Source: Ascoidea rubescens DSM 1968 (taxonomy: Eukaryota > Ascomycota > Saccharomycetes > Ascoideales > Ascoideaceae). From it: a stretch of DNA of 64,000 nucleotides. Below are positions 9,886 to 21,164 of the stretch, piece after piece. Every line of letters starts with the position of its first letter. Within the stretch, counting starts at the first letter, position 1. The notes beneath the pieces are model-generated. The model was given only the letters and a program-made list of their open reading frames with translations. It made no database searches and had not been told where the DNA came from. The position numbers and the translations under genes were made by a program. The DNA is taken from contig NW_017962915.1 in the NCBI RefSeq assembly GCF_001661345.1, positions 1,119,657-1,183,656 of the forward strand, in the 5' to 3' direction.

Positions 9886-10743
9886 TCACATAAAATCATC
9901 AAAATCATCATAACCATCATCATCATATTTAGAATAAGGCTGAATCAGATCGTTATCCTTTTTAAAACCACCTCCAAGATTAATTTTTCCCTTGACTTTC
10001 TTTTTTCCACCACCAACTGAGGCTCCTCCAGTTTTGGCTAGTCTAGCTTGTCTTTCTGCCGCTGTCTTTTCTTTAACAATTACATTAAGTGTCGAAATCA
10101 CTTTTCGAATGTTCTCAGAACTTAATTCTTTACTTAAATCCCTAATTAGCCCAATTGCTAATTGTGAGGAATAATTCAATGACGACTTCTTAGCTAATGG
10201 AGTCAATGTCGATGATAATTGTTTTCTCAACTTCTCATAATCTTGTTTGCTCTCGGGATCAAAAATTGGATGAACAGTTAATGGGGTGTCAACTGTAAGT
10301 TCCTGTTGTGGTTTAGAGCTAGAATTCTCAGAAGCCTCCTTTAAAGCTTTAGCTTTGGGATGCTCGTTAATGGCATCGTCGTCATAGTCGTCAGCGACTC
10401 CTAAGGTTCCAAACAAATCAGCAGCATTGTTGAGATCCGACTCCAACTGCTTCTCCTTTAATAGCTTCTTACGAGTAGCCTCATCTAAGGTGTCTACCTC
10501 CAACAACACTCTGTCATTGGAACTGGTCTTTTTCGAGCCCTTCTTGCCTTTGGCAACAACTGGAGCCTTTGGCTTGGGCTTTGTCCCTTTAATAGCTGGT
10601 TTCTTCTCTGTTTTGTCGTCTTCGTCATCGTCCCAGGCAAAGTCGTCCAACAAAGGCTCGTCCAAGTCGTCCTCCCAGCTGTTGATGATGGTAGTCTTGG
10701 TCTTTGCAGGTGTCACAGAAAAGTCGTCGTCGTCCCAATTCAT
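9886..10743 (-). CDS. HCR1: eIF3j subunit Hcr1
   Basis: eIF3j binds the 40S decoding centre, aids eIF3 attachment and AUG selection, and helps termination and recycling. The 285-residue protein starts MNWDDDDFSV and continues with the acidic Trp-rich segment SWEDDLDEPLLDDFAWDDDED, the eIF3b RRM-binding element of the family. A Lys-rich linker follows, then a helical core (LTVHPIFDPESKQDYEKLRKQL, IRKVISTLNVIVKEKTAAER), and it ends KKVKGKINLGGGF and a DDFDDFM tail. Length and ending match Hcr1. It shares a roughly 250-bp divergent promoter with the Asn-rich gene to its right. Confidence 0.95.
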   Translation of the reverse strand: MNWDDDDFSVTPAKTKTTIINSWEDDLDEPLLDDFAWDDDEDDKTEKKPAIKGTKPKPKAPVVAKGKKGSKKTSSNDRVLLEVDTLDEATRKKLLKEKQLESDLNNAADLFGTLGVADDYDDDAINEHPKAKALKEASENSSSKPQQELTVDTPLTVHPIFDPESKQDYEKLRKQLSSTLTPLAKKSSLNYSSQLAIGLIRDLSKELSSENIRKVISTLNVIVKEKTAAERQARLAKTGGASVGGGKKKVKGKINLGGGFKKDNDLIQPYSKYDDDGYDDFDDFM

Positions 10744-10878
10744 TCTCGTTGGCGCTTCTTCTGCTCTGTCTCTGGTGGTTAAACAATGCTCTCCATCCCA
10801 GCTTTTATATACACCTTCCTATCTCGCTGAAATTTTTGCACCCTCCCGCTCCGTGCGTTTTTGAAACGGAGCCGCTTT

Positions 10879-10884
10879 ACGCGT
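10879..10884 (+). promoter_or_regulatory. MCB box (ACGCGT) between HCR1 and the Asn-rich gene
   Basis: A perfect MluI cell-cycle box lies 112 bp upstream of the Asn-rich ORF and about 135 bp from HCR1. The Asn-rich gene is the likelier target, because translation-factor genes are not usually MBF-controlled. This is inference from one site. Confidence 0.35.
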
Positions 10885-10995
10885 CTCACCTGAGCTGCTG
10901 GAGCTTCTCGTCTCTCAAGAAGCCTCTTTTCTGTTCTGCTGCCTCTGCTGCCTCAGCTTGATTTCTAGCACTACCAACGGACGCTTCTTTTTTCA

Positions 10996-11714
10996 ATGAC
11001 TCAGAGAGAATCTCAAGGCTTCTGGATGCAGCAGTTCCACGACTCTGCTACCAGCCAGCAGCTATCCAGCATGAACGATCTCATCCAAAACTCTCGAAAG
11101 GTTCTGGCTCAAGACATCGATGCTGCTTCTTTGGAAAACACTTTGGTTTCCAACATCGATGGCAATTTGGGGGCTACTCTAAGTCCCAGCTTGGGTTCTG
11201 CTCTATCTGGAAACCTTTCATCCAATTTGGCTTCGAATTTATCCAATAATCTATCGAGGTCCTTATCGTCTGGTTTATCTTCCAGCCTTGACAACATTGA
11301 CACCAATCTACATTCAAATCTTGATACTAATCTAGACAACATCAACCAAAACATTTGCCATAATTTAGATCATGAACATCAAAATTTAATAACTTCAAAC
11401 GAAAATACTAGCAGGAATACAAATGGAATTACAAGCAATGGAAATGGCAATCATAATGGAAATGGCAATAATAATGCCATTTCCAATACCAATTCTAATC
11501 CCAATTCAAACTCAAACAACCTCTCCAACTCTGTTTCCAATTTGGATTCTAATAAAAATAGCTTAAGTCAGAATCAGAATCAGAATCAAAACCATAACCA
11601 AAATCAAAATAATAATCAAAACAATAATAACCCGAATCAGGATCATAACCTATTGATACCACATCTAATTAAATCTCATTCAAATCGCGAAAAGATCTTT
11701 AATAGTAACAACAC

Positions 11715-11758
<44 letters not shown>

Positions 11759-12672
11759 CCAATAATAATAACAACAACAACTCTATAAATAATGTAAGAA
11801 GAAATAATACAAATAATACTTCCACAAATAAAATTGCTACTATTAATTCAAACGTAATTTCTAATCATAACCAGAATCATAATCACAATCATAATAATGA
11901 TAATTCTAATACTCTTAGCAACACTATTAATAATACTATCAACAACACTCTTAATAACACTCTTAGCAACGCTCTCAATAACACCCTCAATGAATCAGTT
12001 GATCAAAACTCTCTAATTAAAACTGGAGAAAAAGCGAGATTTATCTGGTCAAAAGAACGTAGAAACTTGTTCGCTAAAAAATTTCTATCAATTATAGAAA
12101 AAATCCCTGATTATGACATCAACAATCTATATTTAAAAAAAACTGAGTATAACGAACTAGGCACTTTTGTCAATTCAAATACTCCCAATCAAATTCCTGT
12201 TACAAATTCTCAATTGAAAAATTTCAAAGACGAAATTAAAAGAAAGATCTTTAAATATATTTTAATTAAAAATATTAACAAAATATCAAAATACTCAAAT
12301 ATCCAATGGGACAACGATTTAAAAGTTCCAATTTTAACCAGCACTCAATGGTATGAAATCTCAAATGGCGATAAAAATATATTAAGATTAAAGGGCAAAG
12401 ATCTAAATTATCTATATATATTGTCCAGTTTTTTCGAAAAAAAATTAATCGAAGAAAATGATGGAAAGGACTTAATCTCGACTGACTTTTTCAATAAAAA
12501 AAGAAAACAAAATAACCAGTCAATATTGAAAAAACCAAGAAAATTTAGGAGAAGCTCAGTTTCATTAAAATCTATAACGCTTGATGATGATTATGATAAT
12601 AATCCGAGTCAACATCATATGATTGGTAACGGTAACGAAAATGATAATGATAACGAAGAGGAAGAGGAAAAT

Positions 12673-12713
<41 letters not shown>

Positions 12714-13662
12714 TGAAGATACAGATGATCCTAATGACCATAATAACAATCCTAATCGTAATATCAACAATAACCTTACAGCAAGTAATGGTTCAAATAA
12801 CACGCTTTCTAACAACAACAGCAACAATAATAATAATAATAATAATAATAATAACCCCTTTTTGTCCATTGATTTGCCTAATAACTATGAAACAAACTCA
12901 TTTTCTAATAATACAACAATGCCAAACTCCTCGTCTACTCCAAAATCATTACTAAAACATCTTTCTATCACTCGTAATAATACTAATAGTAATATCAATA
13001 ATACAAATGGAAGTTTGAAATCAATAAATAACAATACAATTGAGGAAATTTTTAAATACTTTGAGAATAAAAGCAAAAAACTTAGTATTGAGAAAATTTA
13101 TTCAAAATTTAATGAATTAATTGAACTAAAATTAATCTCGGATAATATCATAATATATATCATCAACAATATTGATGAGTCCAAAATCATTAAACAATTT
13201 AACAACAAAATTGTATTGAACAACAGAACATTAAGTAAAATTATATTAAATTTTTATAATAAACATAAGAGCCAAAACGATAACAATCAAGACAGTCAGA
13301 TAAAGAATAGCAATAACACTAAAGATAACAACGACAATATTATTGAAAATGAGAACATTTCATTGGATAATAATTATAACAATAATATCGGTATCGATAA
13401 TGACAATGGTATTCAGTTTATTAGATCAGCAAACGACAGTGATAGAAATACTGGCTTGAAAAACATTGCCGGGATTGAGCGTAGCATGGATAGGAAAACC
13501 AAGAATACAAACCACAATAGCTATAATAATAATGCTATATTGTTTGCCAATGGAAATTTGGATGGCAGTGATACCAATAGCAACAGAACCAACGGTCTCG
13601 ACGTGGATGTGGATGTGAACATGGATGAGGACAGTGTTGGCGTAGGTGTGAATGGTCGCTGA
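10996..13662 (+). CDS. Large Asn-rich, prion-like protein of unknown function
   Basis: 888 residues, start ATG at 10996 (MTQRESQGFWMQQFHDSATS). Residues about 50-115 hold a run of short Asn-Leu-Ser repeats (SSNLASNLSNNLSRSL and similar). Residues about 120-340 are almost pure Asn/Gln/His low complexity. Residues about 345-500 are a folded-looking, basic, aromatic-containing segment (KARFIWSKERRNLFAKKFL ... WYEISNGDKNILRLKGKDL) that could be a DNA- or protein-binding domain I do not recognise. Acidic Glu/Asn repeats follow, then another helical stretch at about 680-760 and an Asp/Val-rich end. Asn-rich flanks around a small folded core are typical of yeast transcription regulators, but I do not assign a function. 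An MCB box lies 112 bp upstream. Confidence 0.85.
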
Positions 13663-13888
13663 GATGGGCTGTAGTTTGTAATGGTTATAATGAATTAAGT
13701 GTTTTTTTCTTTGTTAAAATGGCTTTTTGTGCTTTATTATTTTGTATGTTTTCTGTTTAAGATAGATTTGGGTGTTGCCTAAAAGAGAAGCCCACAAACA
13801 TGATCAGACGCAACACCATGTGCTGTCAACTGACACATACATATGTGTGCACTATCTATGCACATCCAGCATATATCTGCATATTAAC

Positions 13889-13896
13889 CACGTGAT
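13889..13896 (+). promoter_or_regulatory. SSH1: Cbf1-like CACGTGAT box upstream of SSH1
   Basis: CACGTGAT lies 183 bp before the SSH1 start codon. The preceding 60 bp carry several ATGTGTGC/TGCACAT words. The same octamer occurs in the MRPL32 and NUP192 promoters and at 31292. Confidence 0.5.
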
Positions 13897-14078
13897 AAAT
13901 CACGCGATAGATTTTTCTGTAATTTTTGGAATTTGCTTTTTTGCAAGTTGAAAAATTTCCAAATTTTGTATTTTGCCGTTAAGCGTTGAGAAATCAGATT
14001 GATGCTTAGCACTTGAGAGAAGTTCTGTTTATCTGTTCTTTACTCACACTCAGCTATTCCTGTCCTTTCTGTCTAAAA

Positions 14079-15829
14079 ATGAGCAACTGTATGTTAGTAT
14101 CTTCTATTGCGATGTGTTTCCTCTTCTCTGCCTGTTCTCCTGCGTTCTAACATCTCATCTGTTTGCCCTTTTGGTTTCTTACTATCTTATAGTTCGTCTA
14201 CTTGACTTAGCTAAACCCTTTTTACCAATCCTTCCTGAAGTGGAACAGCCAATTCAAAGGATATCCTTTGATGACAAGATTTTGTATTCTATTGGGCTAG
14301 CTCTCTTCTATATTGTTGCTCAATTACCCATATTCGGAGTCTTTCAATCTTCTCCTGATCCCTTTTTTCAATATAGACCAGTTTTTGCATCTGAATATGC
14401 CACTTTATTAGAGTTTGGTGTCTTACCAATATTAACTTCAGGTTTTATCTTTCAACTTGCTGCTGGTTTGAAGCTTATCAAAATCAATTTCAGTATAAGA
14501 AAAGATCGTGAATATTTTCAATCCTTACAAAAAATCTTTGCTATCTTGATAAGCGCAATTTATTCATTTTCTTTGGTTTTTATTTGCAACTATTATAATC
14601 CAATTGATTTTAATCAGGTTATAAATTCCAATTTGGATTACTCCATTGGTTCTTTTACTATTTCAACTTTATCAAACCAGTTTTTAATCTTTTTCCAGTT
14701 ATTTGCTGCAAACATTTTCATCATTTTAATTACTGAATTATTAGATAAAGAATATGGTTTTATTTCTGGTTCGTTATTTTTCATTACAATTAATTACGCT
14801 CCAAATTTGGTTCAAGACATTATTGGTTTCAATTCTGTCAAGACCTCAAAAGGTTGGGAATCCTTTGGTTCTATTTTCCAATTATTAAAAATATTCAAAA
14901 ATTATTTCTCTCATCTTTTTTCATCAACTAGCAATACTGATGACGTTACCGAACCAGCAGGTTTCTCATTATCAAGTGAATTGATTTACTTGTTTCAAAG
15001 ATCAAGTCTAACCAATCTTTCTCAAATTTACCTTTTAATCATATCTTTTTTTGTGCTCTTTTATCTTCAATCAATCAAATATGAGATTCCAATCAAATCT
15101 ACAAGAGTTAGATCAATGTCTCAAACTTATCCAATTAAATTTTTATATTGTGGTGCTTTGCCTGTTTTATTTACCTGGACTATTTATTACAATTTATCCA
15201 TTATTAATTTTATCTTGAATAAATTTTTCACTGAAAACTCTTTTGGTCAATCTTTAGTCGTCTCTTTATCTCCATTTTTCAAAAAACTCTTATTCGGTCA
15301 ATACACTTCTGATTTATCAATTTATGGTACAACTGGTATTTACAAAAGCTTTGGTAAGGCTTATTTAACCAGTGGCTTAGTCTCTTTTTTTCAACCACCA
15401 GTTTTCATTTCATCAATTTTATCTAACCCTTTACAATTTTTAAGTTTTATTTTTTTTTCTTTATTATCATCATCTTTTTTCGCCTTAACATGGTACAAGA
15501 TTTCTGGATCATCACCAAAAGATGTTGCTAGCTTTTTCACTAAACAATCAATTTCCATTTTAGGTAAAAGAGAAGTTAACTTGGCTAAGCATTTGGATAA
15601 ATTTATTCCTTATGCAAGTGCAATGGGCGCATTTGCCCTCTCTTCGGTTTCAATAATTTCTGAAATTTTGGGATCAAAGGGTAAAGTAACTGGGTTGATT
15701 GTTGCTCTTTCTGTTACTTTTGGATTTTTAGAAGAGTTTATGACTGAATTTCAACAATACGGTGGTAGTTCTCAACTTTATAATACTATGATGAGTGGTG
15801 GTAATTTACCAACAGTTCCAGGAATGTAA
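14079..15829 (+). CDS. SSH1: Sec61-family translocon channel Ssh1 (one intron)
   Basis: Ssh1 is the second, co-translational SecY/Sec61 channel of the yeast ER membrane. Exon 1 is only 14079-14088 (ATG AGC AAC T). The intron is 14089-14192 and exon 2 is 14193-15829. Joining them gives MSNFRLLDLAKPFLPILPEV, which matches the Ssh1 N-terminus, and a protein of 548 residues. The sequence shows the Sec61 plan of about ten hydrophobic segments. The cytosolic loops LKSIKYEIPIKSTRVR-like and ISGSSPKDVASFF ... GKREVNLAKHL follow Ssh1 rather than Sec61, including GSKGKVTGLIVAL near the end. A Thr/Glu-containing loop near residue 280 is slightly longer than usual. Without the intron the ORF would begin with unrelated hydrophobic sequence. 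Confidence 0.94.
14089..14192 (+). other. SSH1: Intron of SSH1
   Basis: 104-bp intron: donor GTATGT, branch-like TTCTAAC at 14145-14151, acceptor TAG at 14190-14192, splitting codon 4. The predicted splice restores the conserved N-terminus. Confidence 0.88.
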
Positions 15830-16589
15830 ACTATTTGAAAACAATTATTAAATCATAAGATTATTATAAAATAATCATCATCAAAAAAAAAATAAAAAAT
15901 AAAGACTGTTATTCAATGAAAATTAATCAATATTAAAAAATAAAATAAAATAAAATAAAATAAAATAAAATAAAGTGAAAAGTGAGTTTATGTTATGTTC
16001 ATTTTTAGTTTGATTTCCTTTTTTTTTTATTTTCATTATTTTCATTATTTTCATTTTATTTCTCAAGATACTGTTATTAAAATTTTCAATTATATAAACT
16101 TTTTTACTTTTTCTCTTTTATAGCTTTTATTTTTATAAAAACTTTTGTTATTAATTACTAATCCTTAATTAAGATTAATCTGTATTAGACATTTTATACA
16201 TTTGTTTAGAGTTTCATTCATTCATTCATTCAGTTATTTATCATTCATCTTTTGTACTAAATAAAGTAAAATAAAACTTTGATTTATTAATGAAAAGCTA
16301 TTTATAAGAGAGAATTAAACAAGAATTGGTGAAAAAAAGAAATGCCTAGTATAAGAAACGATCTAAATAAGAGGAAAAAAAAGGTGGATTAGGAATTAAG
16401 AACCCATGAGAACATGAAAACATGGAATTATGAAAATATGAAAATATGAAAATATGAAAATATGAAAAGATAAAAAGATAAAAAGATAAAAAGATAAAAA
16501 GATGAAAAGATGAAAAGATAAAAATGATGAATTGAAATGATGCTGATTACGGAATATTTAAATTGTAATTATTATTATAATTGTTATAA
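15830..16589. other. Intergenic region between convergent SSH1 and the taspase gene
   Basis: About 760 bp of simple AT-rich sequence: a (TAAAA)n run at about 15938-15973, T-rich tracts, then purine-rich tandem repeats at about 16431-16524 (units like TGAAAATA, then GATAAAAA). It probably holds the poly(A) signals of both genes. No gene seen. Confidence 0.6.
16431..16524 (+). repeat. 8-10 bp purine-rich tandem repeats
   Basis: A block of TGAAAATA-type units grades into GATAAAAA and GATGAAAA units just beyond the taspase stop codon. A degenerate minisatellite with all purines plus T on the + strand. Confidence 0.85.
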
Positions 16590-17855
16590 TTATTTGAGAA
16601 TAAATTCACCTCTTGAAAATGATACTCCAATTCTTTTAGGATCAAGAAGTGAGGAAAACATGAATTGAGTTTTATTACTATTATACTTATAACCAAAGAT
16701 GAAGGATTCAGTTGAATGGCAATATAGTATTGTATTCCAAACGATTTTTTTCGATTTTAAAGAGAATTTTCTTATGTATGATATTACACCAACGTAAATA
16801 ATCTTGTCTTGATTTGTATTAGAATTTGCATTTGCATTTGCATTTTTATCTGCATTGGTGTTTTTATTTTGGTAATTGAAAGACTTTAAATGAATTCTCT
16901 TTGAGGCCTTTACGATTGAATCCTGTAATAATTTAGACAAATCAAGGTCGTCTTCATCATTTGAAACAAGTAAATTTTCCAAGATATAGGTCGAAGCAAA
17001 ACGAGCCAAATCCATTTCAATGATGTCCTCGCCATTACCTGAGCACATTGTTGATATTTCGTAGTAAAACTCCTTCTTACGACTGCTGGATAATATTTCG
17101 TAAAGTGGTAGTTCCAAGGACGTGAGATTGAACAAGCTGGGGCCAATTAGACCAGCACAGCCAATTCTTTGGTCAGACTTGAAGAAGTTCCCGCCAGAGG
17201 AGACCCCATGAGAGAGACTGTTTTTGCTGTCGTTGATGAGTATGCCTATGGTGTCGTTGATGTTGTTGTTGACGTTGTTATCCTTGATTATGGGCTCGTT
17301 CTTCAAGAAACGATCCTCGTTCTGGCGATAGAAGTTGATGGAGTTGGAGGAGAGCAAGCTGATGTTGTTGCAGTAGCCATCATTCAACAAGTAGTCGTCG
17401 CTGTCGCTGGGTCTGTCCCTGTTGATGTTGAAGTAGTCAAAGTGGTTGTCAGCAAAGACACAGGGCTTGGTGATGCCAGCACAGAACTGGCCCACATCGA
17501 TCTCCTTGAGAAGAAGGAAATTGAGGCAGCGAGTGATGGGGTACTTGAAGTTCTGGATGTTGCTCAAGGCGAAGGAGACGAACTTCTGGCTGGCGTGGTC
17601 CTTGAGCAAAACACAGGCGTCGTTCACAATTTTGCCGTTGTAGGACAACGAGGAGCCATAGGAAGCATTGGTTAGTTTCGAGGCCTCAACCAACTTGGAG
17701 GTGTTGGAAAGGGCCTTGGTGGTGGAGGAAAGGTCGCTGCTGATGAGGTCGCTCAAGCCCTGGGAGCAGGCCCTGGAGACCAACGCCTTGAAGTCTGGGA
17801 GATGGCGTTTCTGGTGGTTGCCAGCACCCACATGGACCAATACCAACAAATCCAT
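16590..17855 (-). CDS. TASP1: Threonine aspartase (taspase 1-like, Ntn hydrolase)
   Basis: Taspase 1 is an Ntn hydrolase of the L-asparaginase-2 fold that cleaves itself at an Asp-Thr bond and then cuts proteins after Asp. The 421-residue protein begins with the family signature LVLVHVGAGNHQKRH and has LTNASYGSSLSYNGKIVNDA, equivalent to the taspase LTNAGYGSNL region. The self-cleavage site is D201-T202 in NDTIGILIND, followed at the right distance by VSSGG. Further on are CSGNGEDIIEMDLARFASTYI and a C-terminal WNTILYCHSTESFIFGYKYNS block resembling the taspase end. The catalytic Thr is therefore present. Substrates in fungi are unknown to me. It is divergent from BRO1, sharing a 170-bp promoter. 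Confidence 0.85.
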   Translation of the reverse strand: MDLLVLVHVGAGNHQKRHLPDFKALVSRACSQGLSDLISSDLSSTTKALSNTSKLVEASKLTNASYGSSLSYNGKIVNDACVLLKDHASQKFVSFALSNIQNFKYPITRCLNFLLLKEIDVGQFCAGITKPCVFADNHFDYFNINRDRPSDSDDYLLNDGYCNNISLLSSNSINFYRQNEDRFLKNEPIIKDNNVNNNINDTIGILINDSKNSLSHGVSSGGNFFKSDQRIGCAGLIGPSLFNLTSLELPLYEILSSSRKKEFYYEISTMCSGNGEDIIEMDLARFASTYILENLLVSNDEDDLDLSKLLQDSIVKASKRIHLKSFNYQNKNTNADKNANANANSNTNQDKIIYVGVISYIRKFSLKSKKIVWNTILYCHSTESFIFGYKYNSNKTQFMFSSLLDPKRIGVSFSRGEFILK

Positions 17856-18025
17856 TGCTAGAGCGAAGAGAGAGAAGAAGAAGCACTAGAGAAGAGACGA
17901 AAGAGTTGTATATCGAGTTCCGTTTTGGGCCGATGCCCCTATCAGTGCTCTTTCTTTTGCTTCTCTTTTTCTTGCTCGCTCTCCAGCTTCCCAGATTCTG
18001 ATTCATCTGCCTGCAACAGCCCACA

Positions 18026-19790
18026 ATGGAAAAACCAGCTTTGATAACCATTCCCTTGAAGGACTCAGGCTCCTTGGACTGGGCAACGCCTTTGCGAAGA
18101 TACATCAGAGCCATTTATGGCAGCTTCAACGACCTCACTGAAGAGACCTCGTTGATCAGCAAGTTTAGAGACGATGCTGTGTGCTCACACTCTCCCAACC
18201 AGACCAGCTTGAACTGCTACTACAAATACTATGCTCAATTGGAATTGATGGACTTGCGATTTCCCATCAAGGAAAATGGCGTCAATGTCAAGTTTCTTTG
18301 GCACGATGCCTTTGATAAATCTTCGAAGATAACCCAACATTCTGTCGCCTTTGAAAAGGCCTCTATTTTGTTCAATATTGCCTCAATTTTATCTCAGATT
18401 GGCTACCACTCATACAAAGATGATAACAACGATCATTTTGATCAATCAAGTGATATCACCAATATGAAAAAGGCACTAGTTAATTTTCAAAGTGCTGCTG
18501 GGATCTTTCAGTTTATTTCAGAAAACTTTCTTCATGCTCCAAGCAACGACATAAATCAATCAACTGTCAAGTTTTTAATGAAGCTAATGTTGTCCCAGTC
18601 TCAGGAAATCTTTGTTATTAATCTCATACAATCCAACAACCAGAATTATTCATTATTAGCCAAATTAGTTAAATCGACTTCAAATTTCTACAAGACTTCA
18701 TTTGATTTACTTGACTCGTTAGAAAATGAGCAAAACTGGTATTTTAATTATAAAAACTGGTCGAATATTTTAAACATAAAGTATCTTTATTACAAAGCAA
18801 TCTCCAACTACTACATCTCTTTGCAATATAAAAATTCTTCTAAAATTGGGTTGTCAATCTCTCACTTAAGACTATCTATTGACTATTTAAATGACTGCTT
18901 AAAATTGCCACTAATGGTTTCAACAAATTCAGTCAAGCACAATACAGACTTTAAGGATTTTAAAGACAATTTTATCAAACCGAATATTAAGAAACATTCT
19001 GACGAGTTGTTAGAGTTGGAAAAAGATAATGAATTTGTTTATAATAATATCATTCCCAAAAGGGAGGAACTCTTTGATATCAAGTCGATTGATGCCGTTA
19101 AAATTATCACAATTGAGAGTCAATTGGAGAAATTTACCGAGCAAAATGAGAAACTCGATCCAAATATCAATAAGGATTTATTTGAAAAGATTATCCCAGT
19201 CAAAATTCACGAATTGAATAGTTTATATTCTGAAGAAAAAGCTAAAAAATTAAGGAATATTGACGAGGAAATCCAAATTTCAAATGAAGAAATGGATTCG
19301 TTATTAGAGTTTTTAAAACTACCTAAACAATTGGTTGAGCTCAAGTCATTTATTATAAATGAAAATCGAAGCAATAACAATAATAAAAACCAAGAATTTG
19401 AAGAGTTTTACCAATCAAAGGTTATTCCATTATCAATTGAGATTTCAAATAATTTTCCAATAAACCAGTTATCGATTAATAATATAAAGGAAAATCGAAG
19501 CGAGATTTTTAAAATGGTTAAAGACAGTGAAGAGTTGATTAAAAAAGAGGAAAAAGAGTTTAATTTAAACAAATTAAAGTACCCTAACGAATGGGGGAAT
19601 TATCAACAGGAATCTTCATTAATCAATTCGCAATTCAATAAAGAGATTATTACAATCAAGAAATCATTAATTGAGTCAAGTAATTCTGACGAAGAATTAT
19701 TCAAGATATATAACGAGATTGAGAATATTTATAAGATTTTTTCAAAAGGACCATTACAAAACAATGAGTTAAGAATTGTTTTCTCCAGCT

Positions 19791-19823
<33 letters not shown>

Positions 19824-21028
19824 GTAGTAGTAGTAGTAGTAATAACAATAACAATAACAATAACACTGTATCGCTATTGGATTTAGATGATTCATCAAAG
19901 GATCAAGCGACTAAGATTATTAAAAACCTTGAAGATAGTTTAAGTATATTGAATAATTTGAGAAAACAAAAGAGTATATTTTATGAGCAGATGAAGGATG
20001 CTATTCATGAGGATGATATTTCAAATGTTTTGATATTGAATAAGAATTTGTCTGAGGAACAACTAAAGAATACTATTTTCATTCAAGAATTGGAGAAATT
20101 TGAACCACATGAGAATCGAATCGAGTTGACAATTCATAAACAGAGCACGATTTTGCCTATAATTTCCAAGAATTGGAATGAGTTGAATGGTAATAATTCA
20201 TACATAAAAGAGATTCGAGAAAAGGTGAATAAGATGAAATTAGACAGTCAAATATTTGAGAAATTATTTAGACAATTTGAGGTAAATTTCAACAAATATA
20301 AAGGTAATTATCTCAAAGGAAATGAATTTTATTTGAACTTGGTTAAATATTTTAAAGTTGTTGAGGATAACATCAAAGAATTTGTCAAGGTCAGACATGA
20401 TGAAAGTGTTAGAATAAGTAATAAGTTGAATCCAAGAAATGATAGCTATTGCGCGAGTGCAGATTATTTAGCAAATAGACTTCAAAGATTGGGTTTTGGA
20501 AATAACAACAACAATAGTAATAGTAATTCTGGAACAGAGTTATATTCAGCAACACCAAAAGTGCCAGAAAAGCCATTGAATCCATATCAACGACCCACAA
20601 GACCACCAGCTTCATCTATATCTCAAGGACCTGGTGGATTATATAGCGGGAATTTTGGAAATGCAGGATTCAATTCTACTCTAGGTGCAAGATCAAGCTC
20701 AAATTTAAACCAAGATTACAATAGAGCACCATCCTTACCCCCAAAGAGCCAAAGCCTGTTCAATAACTTGCCATCAGGCATATCGTCGTTATCGTATCCA
20801 AATGCACAAGCTCCAGTGGCACCAGGACACTACCCTGGGCCCCAACCTCCACCCAAGGTGCCACCACCAACATATGGCAGCCAACAACAAGAAAAGGAAC
20901 AGCAAGATGGCATTGGCATCTACAACACTCCCTCGAGCTTTGATCCATCAATGTACTCAAGCTTCAGCAACTCGAGCCCCCAGAGCCAGAACAGCTCACG
21001 CCCAGGCCAGTACTCGAAGTACTACTGA
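18026..21028 (+). CDS. BRO1: BRO1-domain ESCRT protein Bro1
   Basis: Bro1 binds Snf7 of ESCRT-III and recruits the deubiquitinase Doa4 during sorting of cargo into multivesicular bodies. The 1000-residue protein starts ITIPLKDSGSLDWATPLRRYI and has the BRO1 boomerang signature (FLWHDAFDKSSKITQHSVAFEKASILFNIASILSQ, residues about 90-130). The V-domain follows (about 380-780), with SIYKQS-like motif ELTIHKQSTILP. The C-terminal tail is Pro-rich (PPKVPPPTYG) and ends YNTPSSFDPSMYSSFS, matching the yeast Bro1 end that binds Doa4/Rfu1. It is somewhat longer than S. cerevisiae Bro1 (844) because of an Asn/Ser tract (about 589-615, just before SLLDLDD) and a longer tail. Assigned to Bro1 rather than Rim20 because of that ending. 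Confidence 0.95.
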
Positions 21029-21164
21029 GAAAATGTAGCTACATAGTGCAATAAACAGGCAGCATTTTGTGCTTCTTTCGCCTTTTGTGCAGCAAAGACA
21101 GCTGTCTGAACCTCTCCAGACCCACAGACCCACAGTATACAGCGTGCACAAACGCTCAAACAGT

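Noticed and set aside
12615-12869. Leu/Ser-rich ORF on the complement
   Set aside because: Antisense of Asn/Glu repeats in the 10996-13662 gene. The same applies to the poly-Ser frame at 62503-62826 opposite the ASF1 acidic tail.
13910-13960. Possible snRNA Sm site (AATTTTTGG) before SSH1
   Set aside because: No snRNA core motifs (U1, U4, U5 loops) upstream; it lies in the SSH1 promoter.
17140-17170. Loss of the catalytic Thr in the taspase (reading RIGCAGL as the nucleophile region)
   Set aside because: Realignment shows the nucleophile earlier, in NDTIGI followed by VSSGG, so the active site is present.
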